This document shows, piece after piece, positions 14,460-22,628 of a stretch of 25,145 nt of DNA. How positions within the stretch are numbered: position 1 is the first letter of the stretch; each line of letters opens with the position of its first letter. The stretch spans positions 1 through 25,145 of the forward strand of contig CAMPAP010000104.1 of the NCBI GenBank assembly GCA_946631935.1. The letters run 5' to 3'. The translations under genes and the position numbers were made by a program. This DNA is from an uncultured Lachnospiraceae bacterium. Lineage in GTDB: Bacteria > Bacillota > Clostridia > Lachnospirales > Lachnospiraceae. The notes under the pieces are model-generated. The model was not told the origin of the DNA, did no database searches, and worked only from the letters and a program-made list of their open reading frames with translations.

Positions 14460-14488
14460 ATTTTATCGCCTGCTCTCAGGATTTACAA
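14460..14488 (-). promoter_or_regulatory. Predicted promoter for the pilin-like gene
   Basis: On the minus strand TTGTAA (14483-14488) and TAAAAT (14460-14465) are 17 nt apart, about 50 nt before the pilin ATG and outside the preceding LRR gene. The -35 match is partial. An alternative TTGAAA lies slightly upstream. Confidence 0.5.
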
Positions 14489-14544
14489 CGGATTTTTCAA
14501 AATAATCAACAAAAAATTCATTATGTTTTAGTTAGTTTTGCTTT

Positions 14545-15438
14545 CTAAATGGTAAGGGATGAAAAAAATCTTCCGGAAGCGTCTATACCTGAGCTTTTTA
14601 CAAGAAGACTCTTTAATTCTCCGCTGCTCTCACCAAGTTCCCGTATCATCGTATCCCTGTTATCATCGCCGATACAGCCGAGTCTGCTCAAAAGCTCAAA
14701 ATGAACTTTATCCGGATATTCATCCCTGAGAGCATACCAGCTCTCAGAGCCAAGCTCAGACCCGGATCTGTGTGAATATATGTAATCGGAAAAAATCTTT
14801 TCTGATGAATCCTTCAGTTCTTCCGGATTCAGAAGTCTTTCCATGCATACGGATGCTTTCATCACTCTTTTTTTGCTCTCATACGCATCCCTGTCGGAAC
14901 TTCCGTAATCCTCCTCTCCGCAAAGGATCTGATTCTGAAAACCATCATCATCCGGAGACCTTAGCAGGGAAAGAACCCATGCATCAAATTTTTCAAGCCA
15001 GTCTCTTCCCGCATTATCAAGATCCGTCAGGTGAGAAGGCGCTTCCCATCTGATACAGCCCGCAAAAAGCTTCCTCTTATCCTCCGAAAGATTCGGATGA
15101 TCCACTATCCTTAAGGATCTGCATCCGGATAAAACAGACTCCCCCACAATACATAAAGGGATCCTTATCTCAGCCAGATTGGAACACCCCGAAAACGCCC
15201 AGTCCCCGATGCTTTCAACGCAGTCAGGAACCGTTATCTTCTTTATGGTCTTTTTCCCGAGAAGTGCCTTTTTAAAGATGGACTTTACCCTCGCATATCC
15301 TGTCTGCGATCCGGCGCATTCAATCTCTTCAGGGATATCCAGCACGGTGATATTTCCGGTAACCCTCTCAAGGGCTGCGGCATCCCCTTTGATATCAAAA
15401 ACAAGGCTGCCGTCCTGCAAAATAATCTCTTTTTCCAA
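14545..15438 (-). CDS. BspA-like leucine-rich-repeat protein, third gene of the MoxR-vWA cluster
   Basis: A 297-residue soluble protein without signal peptide. Residues about 65-115 contain two to three LRR_5/BspA-type repeats (IKKITVPDCVESIGDWAFSGCSNLAEIRIP, then CRSLRIVDHP). The remaining C-terminal two thirds are helical, acidic and Cys-containing, and I recognise no domain there. The start is TTG at 15438-15436 with GGAG 8 nt upstream and no in-frame ATG nearby. It follows the MoxR gene by 52 nt and is probably cotranscribed. LRR_5 proteins are often secreted, but lack of a signal peptide here points to a cytoplasmic adaptor or substrate-recognition role for the ATPase pair; that is inference. 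Confidence 0.75.
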   Translation of the reverse strand: MEKEIILQDGSLVFDIKGDAAALERVTGNITVLDIPEEIECAGSQTGYARVKSIFKKALLGKKTIKKITVPDCVESIGDWAFSGCSNLAEIRIPLCIVGESVLSGCRSLRIVDHPNLSEDKRKLFAGCIRWEAPSHLTDLDNAGRDWLEKFDAWVLSLLRSPDDDGFQNQILCGEEDYGSSDRDAYESKKRVMKASVCMERLLNPEELKDSSEKIFSDYIYSHRSGSELGSESWYALRDEYPDKVHFELLSRLGCIGDDNRDTMIRELGESSGELKSLLVKSSGIDASGRFFSSLTI

Positions 15439-15490
15439 TGTATGTACTCCAGTCTGAAGGTGTCATTTCAGAGCCATAAGTTATTAGATC

Positions 15491-17008
15491 TTAAAGATCC
15501 AGATTAAGGATCCTCTGCTTAAGTTCATTTCCTCTTTCAGAGATCTCCATGTCCCTTGCAAGCTCTTCATAGTCTGCATTTCCGAAGGAACCGATAAATC
15601 TTGAAGTCCAGTTATCGGATGTGAGCCTTGCCGCAAGTATTACAGGTTCGTTTCCGCCCTTATAAGCTTCGTTGACAAATCTTATCATGCAGGAAAGCTT
15701 CGCCCCTGCGCTAAGTGATTCGTTCTTAAGAAGAGTAACTTTTTTCTCAAAAGCTGTATTAACAAGAGCAAATGCAGAAGAAGCAGATTCACAGGAAGCA
15801 TCATTTACAGCACGGATCATATCATCATAAAATGCCGCAGATGCTTTTAATATTTTTTTATCCGCATCTGACAGGGCCCCTGCAGCTTTTAGAGACTTAA
15901 GTTTTTTTGCGGCGGCATCAGATGCATTTTTAAGAACGTTTAATGCTTCAGATAAGGGTGCTCCGGATTCTGCGGATGCCTTGAAGCCCTTGAGAACAGG
16001 CACCAGCGCAGAAAGAAGATCCGATCTTTCCATTACCGCCCTTGCTTCTGATGAGACAGCATCAAAAAGCATGCCAAGGACGGAAAGCCTCTCGTCAAAT
16101 CCCGCTTCTGCGGCTTTGGCAAATGCCCCGGCAGGAGGTGATCCGGCAAGGATCTCTGCGATCCTGTAATCTTTTTTATACTTTTTATAAAGATCGTAAT
16201 ATGCCGCAAAATCCTTCACCACTCTGTCCACACGAAGGTACTGACTTATGAGGGTCTCATCCACCGTAAGTTCAAGCTCCTCGGAAAGCTCGATCATCTT
16301 CGAAAGATCCTCCCAGCCTCTTGCGGTCACATAGCTTCTTCCTTCGGAGGTCATCTCCATTACATAAAAGTCATCTTTTTTTACATCGAGATACCCCATA
16401 ATAGCACCGTGTATATTTTTATCCGATGCATAATCACGCCACACCTTCAGCTCGGGCTCAACAGATATCACCTTAAGTCTGTCCAAAGTTGCCACGTCAA
16501 ATTCCCTGACGGATCTGTTATATTCCGGAGGATTTCCGGCAGTTACTATGACCCATCCGTCGGGAACTGAATGCCGCCCGAAGGTCTTGTACTGAAGAAA
16601 CTGCAACATGGAAGGCCCGAGAGTCTCAGAGACGCAGTTGATTTCATCCAGAAACAGTATCCCCTCTTTTATCCCGCTTTCGCTGATGGCATCATAGACG
16701 GATGCAATGATCTCACTCATTGTATATTCGGTCACAGAATACTCATCGCCGCCATATTCCTTTTTTGTGATAAAAGGAAGCCCCAGGGCAGACTGTCTGG
16801 TGTGATGGGTCATGGAATACGAAACCAGGGCTATTCCGAGCTCTGAAGCTATCTGCTCCATGATGGCGGTTTTTCCTATACCCGGAGCGCCTACCATGAA
16901 AACAGGCCGCTGTCTCACCAGCGGGATCCTGTATTCTCCGTCATCATCCTTCATCAGATAAATGGAAACAGTATCCTTTATGACCTTTTTGGCAGCCGAT
17001 ATATTCAT
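15491..17008 (-). CDS. MoxR-family AAA+ ATPase
   Basis: A 505-residue protein whose N-terminal half is a MoxR-type AAA+ domain: Walker A GAPGIGKT (40-47), Walker B ILFLDEIN (117-124), sensor-1 TAGNP (156-160), and DRLKVISVEPE (176-186). The C-terminal half (about 290-505) is an alanine-rich helical region of no family that I know, longer than in typical MoxR. MoxR ATPases act with von Willebrand A partners as chaperone-like machines that remodel or activate a client. Its ATG overlaps the stop of the vWA gene (ATGA, 17005-17008), so the two are translationally coupled and presumably form a complex. GGAGG lies about 10 nt upstream within the vWA gene. Confidence 0.9.
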   Translation of the reverse strand: MNISAAKKVIKDTVSIYLMKDDDGEYRIPLVRQRPVFMVGAPGIGKTAIMEQIASELGIALVSYSMTHHTRQSALGLPFITKKEYGGDEYSVTEYTMSEIIASVYDAISESGIKEGILFLDEINCVSETLGPSMLQFLQYKTFGRHSVPDGWVIVTAGNPPEYNRSVREFDVATLDRLKVISVEPELKVWRDYASDKNIHGAIMGYLDVKKDDFYVMEMTSEGRSYVTARGWEDLSKMIELSEELELTVDETLISQYLRVDRVVKDFAAYYDLYKKYKKDYRIAEILAGSPPAGAFAKAAEAGFDERLSVLGMLFDAVSSEARAVMERSDLLSALVPVLKGFKASAESGAPLSEALNVLKNASDAAAKKLKSLKAAGALSDADKKILKASAAFYDDMIRAVNDASCESASSAFALVNTAFEKKVTLLKNESLSAGAKLSCMIRFVNEAYKGGNEPVILAARLTSDNWTSRFIGSFGNADYEELARDMEISERGNELKQRILNLDL

Positions 17009-18306
17009 TTGAGCGAATCCTCCTCTATTATGGCCTTCATACTCCAGGCAGGCACAGCCGCCCTGCCGGGATCTTCGTTCAGAAAAGCAAATATGACATC
17101 ATAGTCAGGTTTTTTTTCGGGATAGATCCCATACCCGTCGGTAAAATAAATAACTCCTTTAAGATCATCAAACTCCCTGTTTTCAACAAGTTCATCCACA
17201 TAATAAAAAACAGGTCTGAAATCCGTCGCCCCTCCCCCATATATCTTCATTCCGGCAAGGTAGATATCCAAAAACTCGCGGTCTGTTATCTTATCATCAC
17301 TCTTAACCTCGCTGTCACACTGGATAATGTGGACATTTATCTTTCTGAAGAAACTTTCATGACTCTTAAGAAGATCAAATGTCTGCCTGATGAATTTTTT
17401 TACCGTATCACCGCTTGTTGAAGCTGATGTGTCGATGGCTATGACAAAGTCCCTGATCCTTTTATCCTCCCTGTATTCAAGAGGTTCGATCAGAGGCATG
17501 CCGTCATATTTTTCGAGACCGTAAGTATAATAAATATAATCGAATTCATCTTCGCTTATGGAGGTATGTTCCCCTGTCACCATGAAGTGTTCAAGCAATG
17601 CCCCGTAGTCGTATTTGACCGCTGCACCCTCCGCTAAGTTATTTTCCAGGGACTGCCCGGCAGTTCCTTTTTCGGAAAAATCCCTGATCTCCGTAAGGAC
17701 CTGTCTTGATATCTTCTTCCATTCTTCTTCGCTTATTACGATCTCATCCGGAACAGCATCCCTCCACATTTCATGGGAATCCTTTGCAAAGGCCATTTCA
17801 TATTCCATGACTCTTCCGGGTGTCATGGGATTTTTCCTGAAGTATCTGTATATCTTCTCCGCAGTCAGCTGTCCTATGTCTTCACGCAAAACCCTGAGCA
17901 TTCCGGCTGTCTTTAAGTCAGCATCAAGTGTAAATACCGGTGATGACAGTTCATCGATGACATTTTCAACAGCTATATCGCATGCAAGATCCCACAGCAC
18001 CCTGTCCGTTCTCTCACCGCAAAAAGGATGGGAAAAGATATGATGGAGAAGCACATGGATCATCATCCTTGCAGGGTATCTGAAATCTCTTCCGGCATTC
18101 TTCAGGATAAATACCGGGTCATACTCAAAACCGCCTGCAAAGGAAAACACACCGCCAGCGCCTAAATGTGCACTCATCTTCAGTTCCGACAGGCTTCTTG
18201 AAAGGAACCTGAAGCTCATAAGGATCTCGTCCCTTGCAAGGAACATAACCTTCTCGGAAAGATCAGCCGCTTCCTTTATTGAATTGTCAGTCAGATTCTC
18301 CTGCAT
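17005..18306 (-). CDS. vWA-domain protein with degenerate metallopeptidase-like N-terminus (DUF2201-like)
   Basis: A 433-residue soluble partner of the MoxR ATPase. The N-terminal part (about 20-130) resembles the putative metallopeptidase domain of DUF2201 proteins: HVLLHHIFSH (84-93) stands where HExxH is expected but Glu is replaced by Val, and WDLACDIAVENVI (105-117) matches the third-ligand region. The C-terminal vWA-like domain has a MIDAS set: DTSAST (292-297), GGGATDF (357-363) and FTDG (388-391). Metal-dependent protein binding is therefore likely intact while peptidase activity is doubtful. The ATG at 18306 has no convincing Shine-Dalgarno and lies 14 nt after a terminator-like hairpin. 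Confidence 0.85.
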   Translation of the reverse strand: MQENLTDNSIKEAADLSEKVMFLARDEILMSFRFLSRSLSELKMSAHLGAGGVFSFAGGFEYDPVFILKNAGRDFRYPARMMIHVLLHHIFSHPFCGERTDRVLWDLACDIAVENVIDELSSPVFTLDADLKTAGMLRVLREDIGQLTAEKIYRYFRKNPMTPGRVMEYEMAFAKDSHEMWRDAVPDEIVISEEEWKKISRQVLTEIRDFSEKGTAGQSLENNLAEGAAVKYDYGALLEHFMVTGEHTSISEDEFDYIYYTYGLEKYDGMPLIEPLEYREDKRIRDFVIAIDTSASTSGDTVKKFIRQTFDLLKSHESFFRKINVHIIQCDSEVKSDDKITDREFLDIYLAGMKIYGGGATDFRPVFYYVDELVENREFDDLKGVIYFTDGYGIYPEKKPDYDVIFAFLNEDPGRAAVPAWSMKAIIEEDSLK

Positions 18307-18320
18307 GGCATTGATTTCAA

Positions 18321-18346
18321 AAAAGGAACGCCGAGGCGTTCCTTTT
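18321..18346 (-). terminator. Terminator or attenuator between the 111-residue gene and the vWA gene
   Basis: AAAAGGAACGCC (18321-18332) and GGCGTTCCTTTT (18335-18346) are a perfect 12-bp inverted repeat, with T-rich tracts on the 3' side on the minus strand (TTTTTT) and also on the plus strand. It begins 2 nt after the stop of the 111-residue gene and ends 14 nt before the vWA start. Only 42 nt separate the two genes, so no separate vWA promoter fits downstream of the hairpin. Confidence 0.8.
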
Positions 18347-18348
18347 AT

Positions 18349-18684
18349 TTATACAAACAGATCAAGTATCCTTCCCTCGGCTTCATATCCCTTAGCTTCG
18401 CCTCCGGAACCGTAACCTGTAGCCTCTCCGAAATGCCGGCTGGCTATCCTGTTGTAATACCGGGATACCTGTTTGGCCTTCTCCCTGTTTTCCTTACCGG
18501 AAGAAGCAACAGACTGTGAATCAGCGTACATAACGGGCTTTGAAGGCGTTACCGCATTTCCGCCGCCATTTTTTCTGACACTTTCCGCATAGCTGTCAGA
18601 TGTTCCCGACGTATTCGGAACACTGTACTCCAGGGGCCTCATATATACATATGACGAATATGCATCAACGGGTGAAATACGCAA
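18349..18684 (-). CDS. Hypothetical 111-residue protein
   Basis: A 111-residue polar protein starting MRISPVDAYSSYVYMRPLEY, rich in Ser, Gly and Tyr, with no signal peptide, membrane helix or known domain. The segment KENREKAKQVSRYYNRIASRHFG (about 64-86) is the only likely helix; the rest looks disordered. The start is TTG at 18684-18682, supported by AGAGGTG 4 nt upstream. It is preceded by a possible promoter and followed at once by a strong hairpin. A terminator at 18758-18783 separates it from the chemoreceptor gene. The codon pattern is consistent with coding, but the function is unknown. Confidence 0.65.
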   Translation of the reverse strand: MRISPVDAYSSYVYMRPLEYSVPNTSGTSDSYAESVRKNGGGNAVTPSKPVMYADSQSVASSGKENREKAKQVSRYYNRIASRHFGEATGYGSGGEAKGYEAEGRILDLFV

Positions 18685-18720
18685 AATACACCTCTCTTAT
18701 ACGACCTGTACTATATAAAT

Positions 18721-18749
18721 AATTTAGTGCATATAAGCCAAAAAGACAA
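18721..18749 (-). promoter_or_regulatory. Possible promoter for the 111-residue gene and vWA-MoxR cluster
   Basis: On the minus strand TTGTCT (18744-18749) and TAAATT (18721-18726) are 17 nt apart, directly after the chemoreceptor terminator and about 37 nt before the TTG start. Both boxes are imperfect, and TTGGCT with TATATA at 18 nt is an alternative in the same stretch. Confidence 0.35.
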
Positions 18750-18757
18750 GAAAAAAA

Positions 18758-18783
18758 TCCCTGCCGGAAGATTCCGGCAGGGA
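18758..18783 (-). terminator. Intrinsic terminator of the first chemoreceptor gene
   Basis: TCCCTGCCGGAA (18758-18769) and TTCCGGCAGGGA (18772-18783) form a perfect 12-bp inverted repeat, followed on the minus strand by seven T (18751-18757). It lies 24 nt after the stop codon of the chemoreceptor at 18807. Confidence 0.92.
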
Positions 18784-18806
18784 CAAAAATCTGTTAATAT
18801 CCCGGA

Positions 18807-20510
18807 TTATTTGAAGAATGCAACCGCATTGTTGAGCTGCTCGGTACGCTCATTAACTTCCTGCATCTTATCTGCTATCTCACGGATGGAAGCTGCGATG
18901 GTATCAACACTTGCGGATACCTCCTGGTTGGATGCGGCATTTTCTTCGGAAATGGCGGAAAGATCCGAAACGTTGCTGACGATCTGCTCTTTGATGGCAC
19001 GAAGATTATCGGTCATGGAATCTATCTCCTTGATTCCGTCAACAGATTCGCTTATAGCCTGATTAAGCTTATCAAACTCTTCCTGTGCTTCTCCAATGGA
19101 GATCTGCTCTGAATTCATGGTATCCATGATCTCGCCTGCAAGTCTTACGGAAGTCTCTGAATTGGCAAGGATCTCTTCTGCGATATTCCTGATGGTGGAA
19201 GCACTGTTGTTGGACTGCTCGGAAAGCTGTGAAATGGAATCCGCAACAACCGCAAAACCTCTTCCTGCCTCGCCTGCTCTTGCAGCCTCTATGGAAGCAT
19301 TGAGTGAAAGGAGTTTGGTCTGGCTTGCAATGTCGATGATAAGATCGATAGCCTCATTAACCTTGGCAATGGATTCGTTGGTGAGGTTGATCTGCTTATT
19401 GATGGTCTGGACTGCTTCAACAGACCCCTTGCTGGATCTCATGACATCCTGCATCTTCTCGGATGCCGCCTTGGAAATTGACATCATATCGCCGGCATTC
19501 TTATTGAGGTTCTCGATATTTCCGCTGATCTCCTGAACGGTTCCGTCCATATCAACAGCCTGGGAGTTTACGTCCTGAACATTCTCTGCCATGCTCTGTG
19601 CAGTGGTGGCAAGTTCGCCTACCGCAGTGCTGATCTGAGCCGCACTGTTGGAACTGTTGTCAGAAAGGCCTACTACTTCCTGCGCATCTCCCTGAAGAGC
19701 TGATGCAATATCCTTAATGTCGGAAACAGTCGCACTGAGTGTCTCCTTCATGCTGTTGATGGAATTGATCATATTGACATTCTCGGTAACACCGGAAGTA
19801 GCCGAGGTATCGGTGGTAAGATCACCGGTAGCGATCCTTGCAAGGTCATCCGCAAGAGCAACGGGAGCTCCCTTAACCTTCATGGAAAAGAGAACTACCA
19901 GCACTGCGATACCGATAATGAGAATAACAGCGGCAATAATAAGGGGAGTTACAACGGAATTAACGGCAGAAGAAACGTTATCATCACTCATGCCTACAAA
20001 AGTCATTCCGATTATCTCGCCTGATGTATTGTGAAGGGGAAGGTAGTCAACATAGTAGGGCTTACCGTTGATCTTAACTCCGTCAGCCACATAATGCTGT
20101 CCGCCGTTAAGAACTGCTGCGATGACTGCATCTCCTGCCTTGGTACCTTCAAGTCTCTGATTGGTAGCCGAATCCCTGAGGTTCGTTACAGCTCTGGTAT
20201 CACCCATAAAGATAGTAAGTCCGAGTCCGTGGGTTACAAATGAATCAACATAAGCGTGATCCGCATCCTCCCTCAGAAAAACATCTTCGCCCTCTTCCAT
20301 GATCATGCTCTCTGCATATTCCTGGAACTGTAAATTGGCAACCTCAAGCATCATAACGATATCGTTCTCAGTTGAAGAAGTTACCTTGTTCATGCTCACG
20401 ACGGTCTCGACCACAAGTGCCGTAACTACAGGTACAAGTCCAAAGAGCAGCAGCATAATAAGATAATTAAATCCGCCTGTTTTTTTGGTCATTGCTTTTA
20501 CATCTGACAT
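18807..20510 (-). CDS. Methyl-accepting chemotaxis protein with single-Cache-type sensor
   Basis: A 567-residue transmembrane chemoreceptor. TM1 covers about 15-36. An extracytoplasmic sensor (about 40-186), with KINGKPYYVDYLPLHNTSGEIIGMTFVGM at 146-174, looks like a single Cache domain. TM2 is about 187-209, and a HAMP (about 210-262) precedes the helical signalling domain. The hairpin tip SLNASIEAARAGEAGRGFAVVADSI is intact, so it should couple to CheW and CheA. The ligand is unknown. A GGGAGGG site precedes the ATG. It has its own terminator and a predicted promoter with a long structured leader, so it is a single-gene unit. Confidence 0.95.
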   Translation of the reverse strand: MSDVKAMTKKTGGFNYLIMLLLFGLVPVVTALVVETVVSMNKVTSSTENDIVMMLEVANLQFQEYAESMIMEEGEDVFLREDADHAYVDSFVTHGLGLTIFMGDTRAVTNLRDSATNQRLEGTKAGDAVIAAVLNGGQHYVADGVKINGKPYYVDYLPLHNTSGEIIGMTFVGMSDDNVSSAVNSVVTPLIIAAVILIIGIAVLVVLFSMKVKGAPVALADDLARIATGDLTTDTSATSGVTENVNMINSINSMKETLSATVSDIKDIASALQGDAQEVVGLSDNSSNSAAQISTAVGELATTAQSMAENVQDVNSQAVDMDGTVQEISGNIENLNKNAGDMMSISKAASEKMQDVMRSSKGSVEAVQTINKQINLTNESIAKVNEAIDLIIDIASQTKLLSLNASIEAARAGEAGRGFAVVADSISQLSEQSNNSASTIRNIAEEILANSETSVRLAGEIMDTMNSEQISIGEAQEEFDKLNQAISESVDGIKEIDSMTDNLRAIKEQIVSNVSDLSAISEENAASNQEVSASVDTIAASIREIADKMQEVNERTEQLNNAVAFFK

Positions 20511-20537
20511 ACAAATCCCTCCCTAAAAAATTATTTT

Positions 20538-20571
20538 CGATGATAGATATCGGACAAGTCTTGTATCATCG
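20538..20571 (-). promoter_or_regulatory. Hairpin in the leader of the first chemoreceptor gene
   Basis: CGATGATA (20538-20545) and TATCATCG (20564-20571) form a perfect 8-bp stem. Its 18-nt loop overlaps a smaller palindrome ACAAGTCTTGT (20554-20564) that offers an alternative fold. It lies 28 nt upstream of the start codon, downstream of the predicted promoter, and could be an RNA switch or a protein operator. Confidence 0.45.
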
Positions 20572-20601
20572 TCACTGACCGATCCGATTAAACTAAAAAA
20601 T

Positions 20602-20630
20602 ATGATACAACAATAATCCCGATTTTACAA
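20602..20630 (-). promoter_or_regulatory. Predicted promoter for the first chemoreceptor gene
   Basis: On the minus strand TTGTAA (20625-20630) and TATCAT (20602-20607) are 17 nt apart, about 90 nt before the ATG. A sigma-D-like word CCGATAT occurs nearer the gene (minus strand, about 20547-20553) but has no TAAA at the right distance, so the vegetative reading is preferred. Confidence 0.45.
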
Positions 20631-20689
20631 GGATTTTTGTGCCAAAAAACGTTTTCCTGCTGACTTTATGTCAATATTGCTTTTAAAAC

Positions 20690-20712
20690 AACGGCAGCCA
20701 TGAGCTGCCGTT
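20690..20712 (-). terminator. Terminator of the putP-chemoreceptor transcript
   Basis: AACGGCAGC (20690-20698) and GCTGCCGTT (20704-20712) are a perfect 9-bp inverted repeat with a 5-nt loop, followed on the minus strand by GTTTTAAAA. The T tract is short. It lies about 73 nt after the stop of the second chemoreceptor. Confidence 0.7.
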
Positions 20713-20784
20713 AATACTGATTATTGCCTTTTTAAAGGATATAATAAGGTAAACCGCATCGAGGCGACTATGCACGTATGCGTT

Positions 20785-22578
20785 TTACTTCAAAACGAAA
20801 CGGTCAATGACTCCACCGAGTTTCTTTACATAGTCATGGCACACGGATACCTTTACTTTGGTATCACTCATTCCCTGAACGATATCCGTTGTCTTTTCCG
20901 CAATGTCGGATATTCCGTCAGCGGAATCTCCGATGGTGGAATTGATGGATCCGATAGCGATCACTATATCGGATATGATCTCTGTAAGTTCATCAACACC
21001 GTTTTTGATGCTCTGCATGCTTTCCTTGAAGATATCGGCATCGTCCTGGTACTGGACGCTGACCTGCTGGAAGCTGTCATAATCCTTCAGTACAGTGTTT
21101 TCAAGGAATGATCCCATCTCTTCAAGACAAGACTGCATCTGTGAGACTGCCATGTTCACATCCTTTACTATCACATTTATATTCTCCACGGCTGCGGATG
21201 TATCATTTGCAAGATTTCCGATCTCGGTGGCAACCACCGCGAATCCCCTTCCGGCTTCTCCGGCTCTTGCAGCCTCGATGGAAGCATTAAGAGCAAGAAG
21301 CGATGTCTGGGATGATATGGACATTATGGTGCTGGTAAGTGCATTGATCTCCTCGACAGCTTTCGAGTTTTCAATCGCTTCATCAGATTTTGCCCTGACA
21401 CCTTCATAGATGCTCCTGGTGGTCTGCAGTGCCTTTTCGGTAGTCTGTTTGAGTTCGGTGGCTCTCGTCATTATCTCTTCAGACATAGTGTTACCGTCAT
21501 TGGTATGCATCTCGATCTGATGGGCGGAATTCTGTATTCCCGCAATACTTGTGTTTATCGTATCCGCATTTGCCGCGCACTCTTCCATAGACGCCGCAAG
21601 CTCCTGGCTCGTGGCGGAATTGTCGGTACACATTTCATTTACAAAATCCGCAGTCTGATCCAGTTCCACCACATTTTTATCAATCTCCGCGGAACTTTCA
21701 CTTATCTCACCGACTATTTCCCTGAGCTTGGCTCTCATGTTGCGGACACTGTTTCCTATAAGTCCGAACTCGTCCTTTCTCCTGCAAAGGCCCGGGCTCT
21801 TGGGATTGTGTCTCATATCGAAGGTGGATGTGTCGTTTATTACTTCGACTATGGTATCAATGGGCTTTAAGGTCACTGTTATGATGACATAAAAAGCAAT
21901 AAGCGATATGACAAGAAGGATCAGCGAAGCTACGATCAGCTTAATCCTCATGGTGGTAACAGGCGCCATTACCAGATCATAATCACCTGTAACGACTACG
22001 ATATTACCTCCTTCGGTAAATGCATATCCGGCGAATTTGTCGGCTCCCTTGAATTCGTAAACGACAGAACCGTCACCTATGGTTGAAGGCTTTTCTCCGG
22101 ATGCAAGTCTTGTTGTTATGCCCTTTACAGCAGCATTTTCAACTGCATTTCCTATCTTATCGGCAGTGGGATGGTAGAGCATCAAACCGTCGGAACTGAC
22201 AAAATACGCATACGAACCGTTGATCCCTGAAAGCTCTGTCTCTCCGAGAGCCCTTCCGAAATATTCACCTAAGTATTCCTTATTTCCGTCAGGATCCGCT
22301 TTCAGGAGCTCTATCATTTCTGTCTCTTTGGCGATGCCGGCACTTTCATCGGCAGATCCCTCTCTGCAAAGCTCATCAACCGCCGTGGATGCAGCCTGGG
22401 CAACATTCATGGTATATTTTTTATAGGCTTCCTTCATGGAGTCTTCGGCATTCCTGATGGAAACCACTGAAAGCGTCAGCCCTGCGATAATGAACGCAAC
22501 AACTAATGCCAGAACAAGCTTAAAAACAACCGAGTGAAAAAAATCCACTTTACTTTTAAGTTCCTGATCCTGCCCCAT
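20785..22578 (-). CDS. Methyl-accepting chemotaxis protein with Cache sensor, linked to putP
   Basis: A 597-residue chemoreceptor with TM1 (about 18-40), an extracytoplasmic Cache-type sensor (about 45-207), TM2 (about 212-236), a HAMP-like region, and a signalling domain with the intact tip LALNASIEAARAGEAGRGFAVVATEI. YAYFVSSDGLMLYHPTADKIGN (123-144) is the typical Cache segment of receptors for amino acids or other small ligands. The ATG follows a GGAGG site by 8 nt. It lies 50 nt after a PutP-type symporter with no terminator between, so transporter and receptor are probably cotranscribed and may share a ligand. Confidence 0.95.
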   Translation of the reverse strand: MGQDQELKSKVDFFHSVVFKLVLALVVAFIIAGLTLSVVSIRNAEDSMKEAYKKYTMNVAQAASTAVDELCREGSADESAGIAKETEMIELLKADPDGNKEYLGEYFGRALGETELSGINGSYAYFVSSDGLMLYHPTADKIGNAVENAAVKGITTRLASGEKPSTIGDGSVVYEFKGADKFAGYAFTEGGNIVVVTGDYDLVMAPVTTMRIKLIVASLILLVISLIAFYVIITVTLKPIDTIVEVINDTSTFDMRHNPKSPGLCRRKDEFGLIGNSVRNMRAKLREIVGEISESSAEIDKNVVELDQTADFVNEMCTDNSATSQELAASMEECAANADTINTSIAGIQNSAHQIEMHTNDGNTMSEEIMTRATELKQTTEKALQTTRSIYEGVRAKSDEAIENSKAVEEINALTSTIMSISSQTSLLALNASIEAARAGEAGRGFAVVATEIGNLANDTSAAVENINVIVKDVNMAVSQMQSCLEEMGSFLENTVLKDYDSFQQVSVQYQDDADIFKESMQSIKNGVDELTEIISDIVIAIGSINSTIGDSADGISDIAEKTTDIVQGMSDTKVKVSVCHDYVKKLGGVIDRFVLK

Positions 22579-22628
22579 ATCCGATACCTCCGATACATTT
22601 TTATGCAGTAAAAGACTGATAATAATGA

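Noticed and set aside
20547..20571. Sigma-D (flagellar) promoter for the first chemoreceptor
   Set aside because: A CCGATAT word is present but no TAAA lies 14-16 nt upstream, and the region is better explained as the loop of a leader hairpin.
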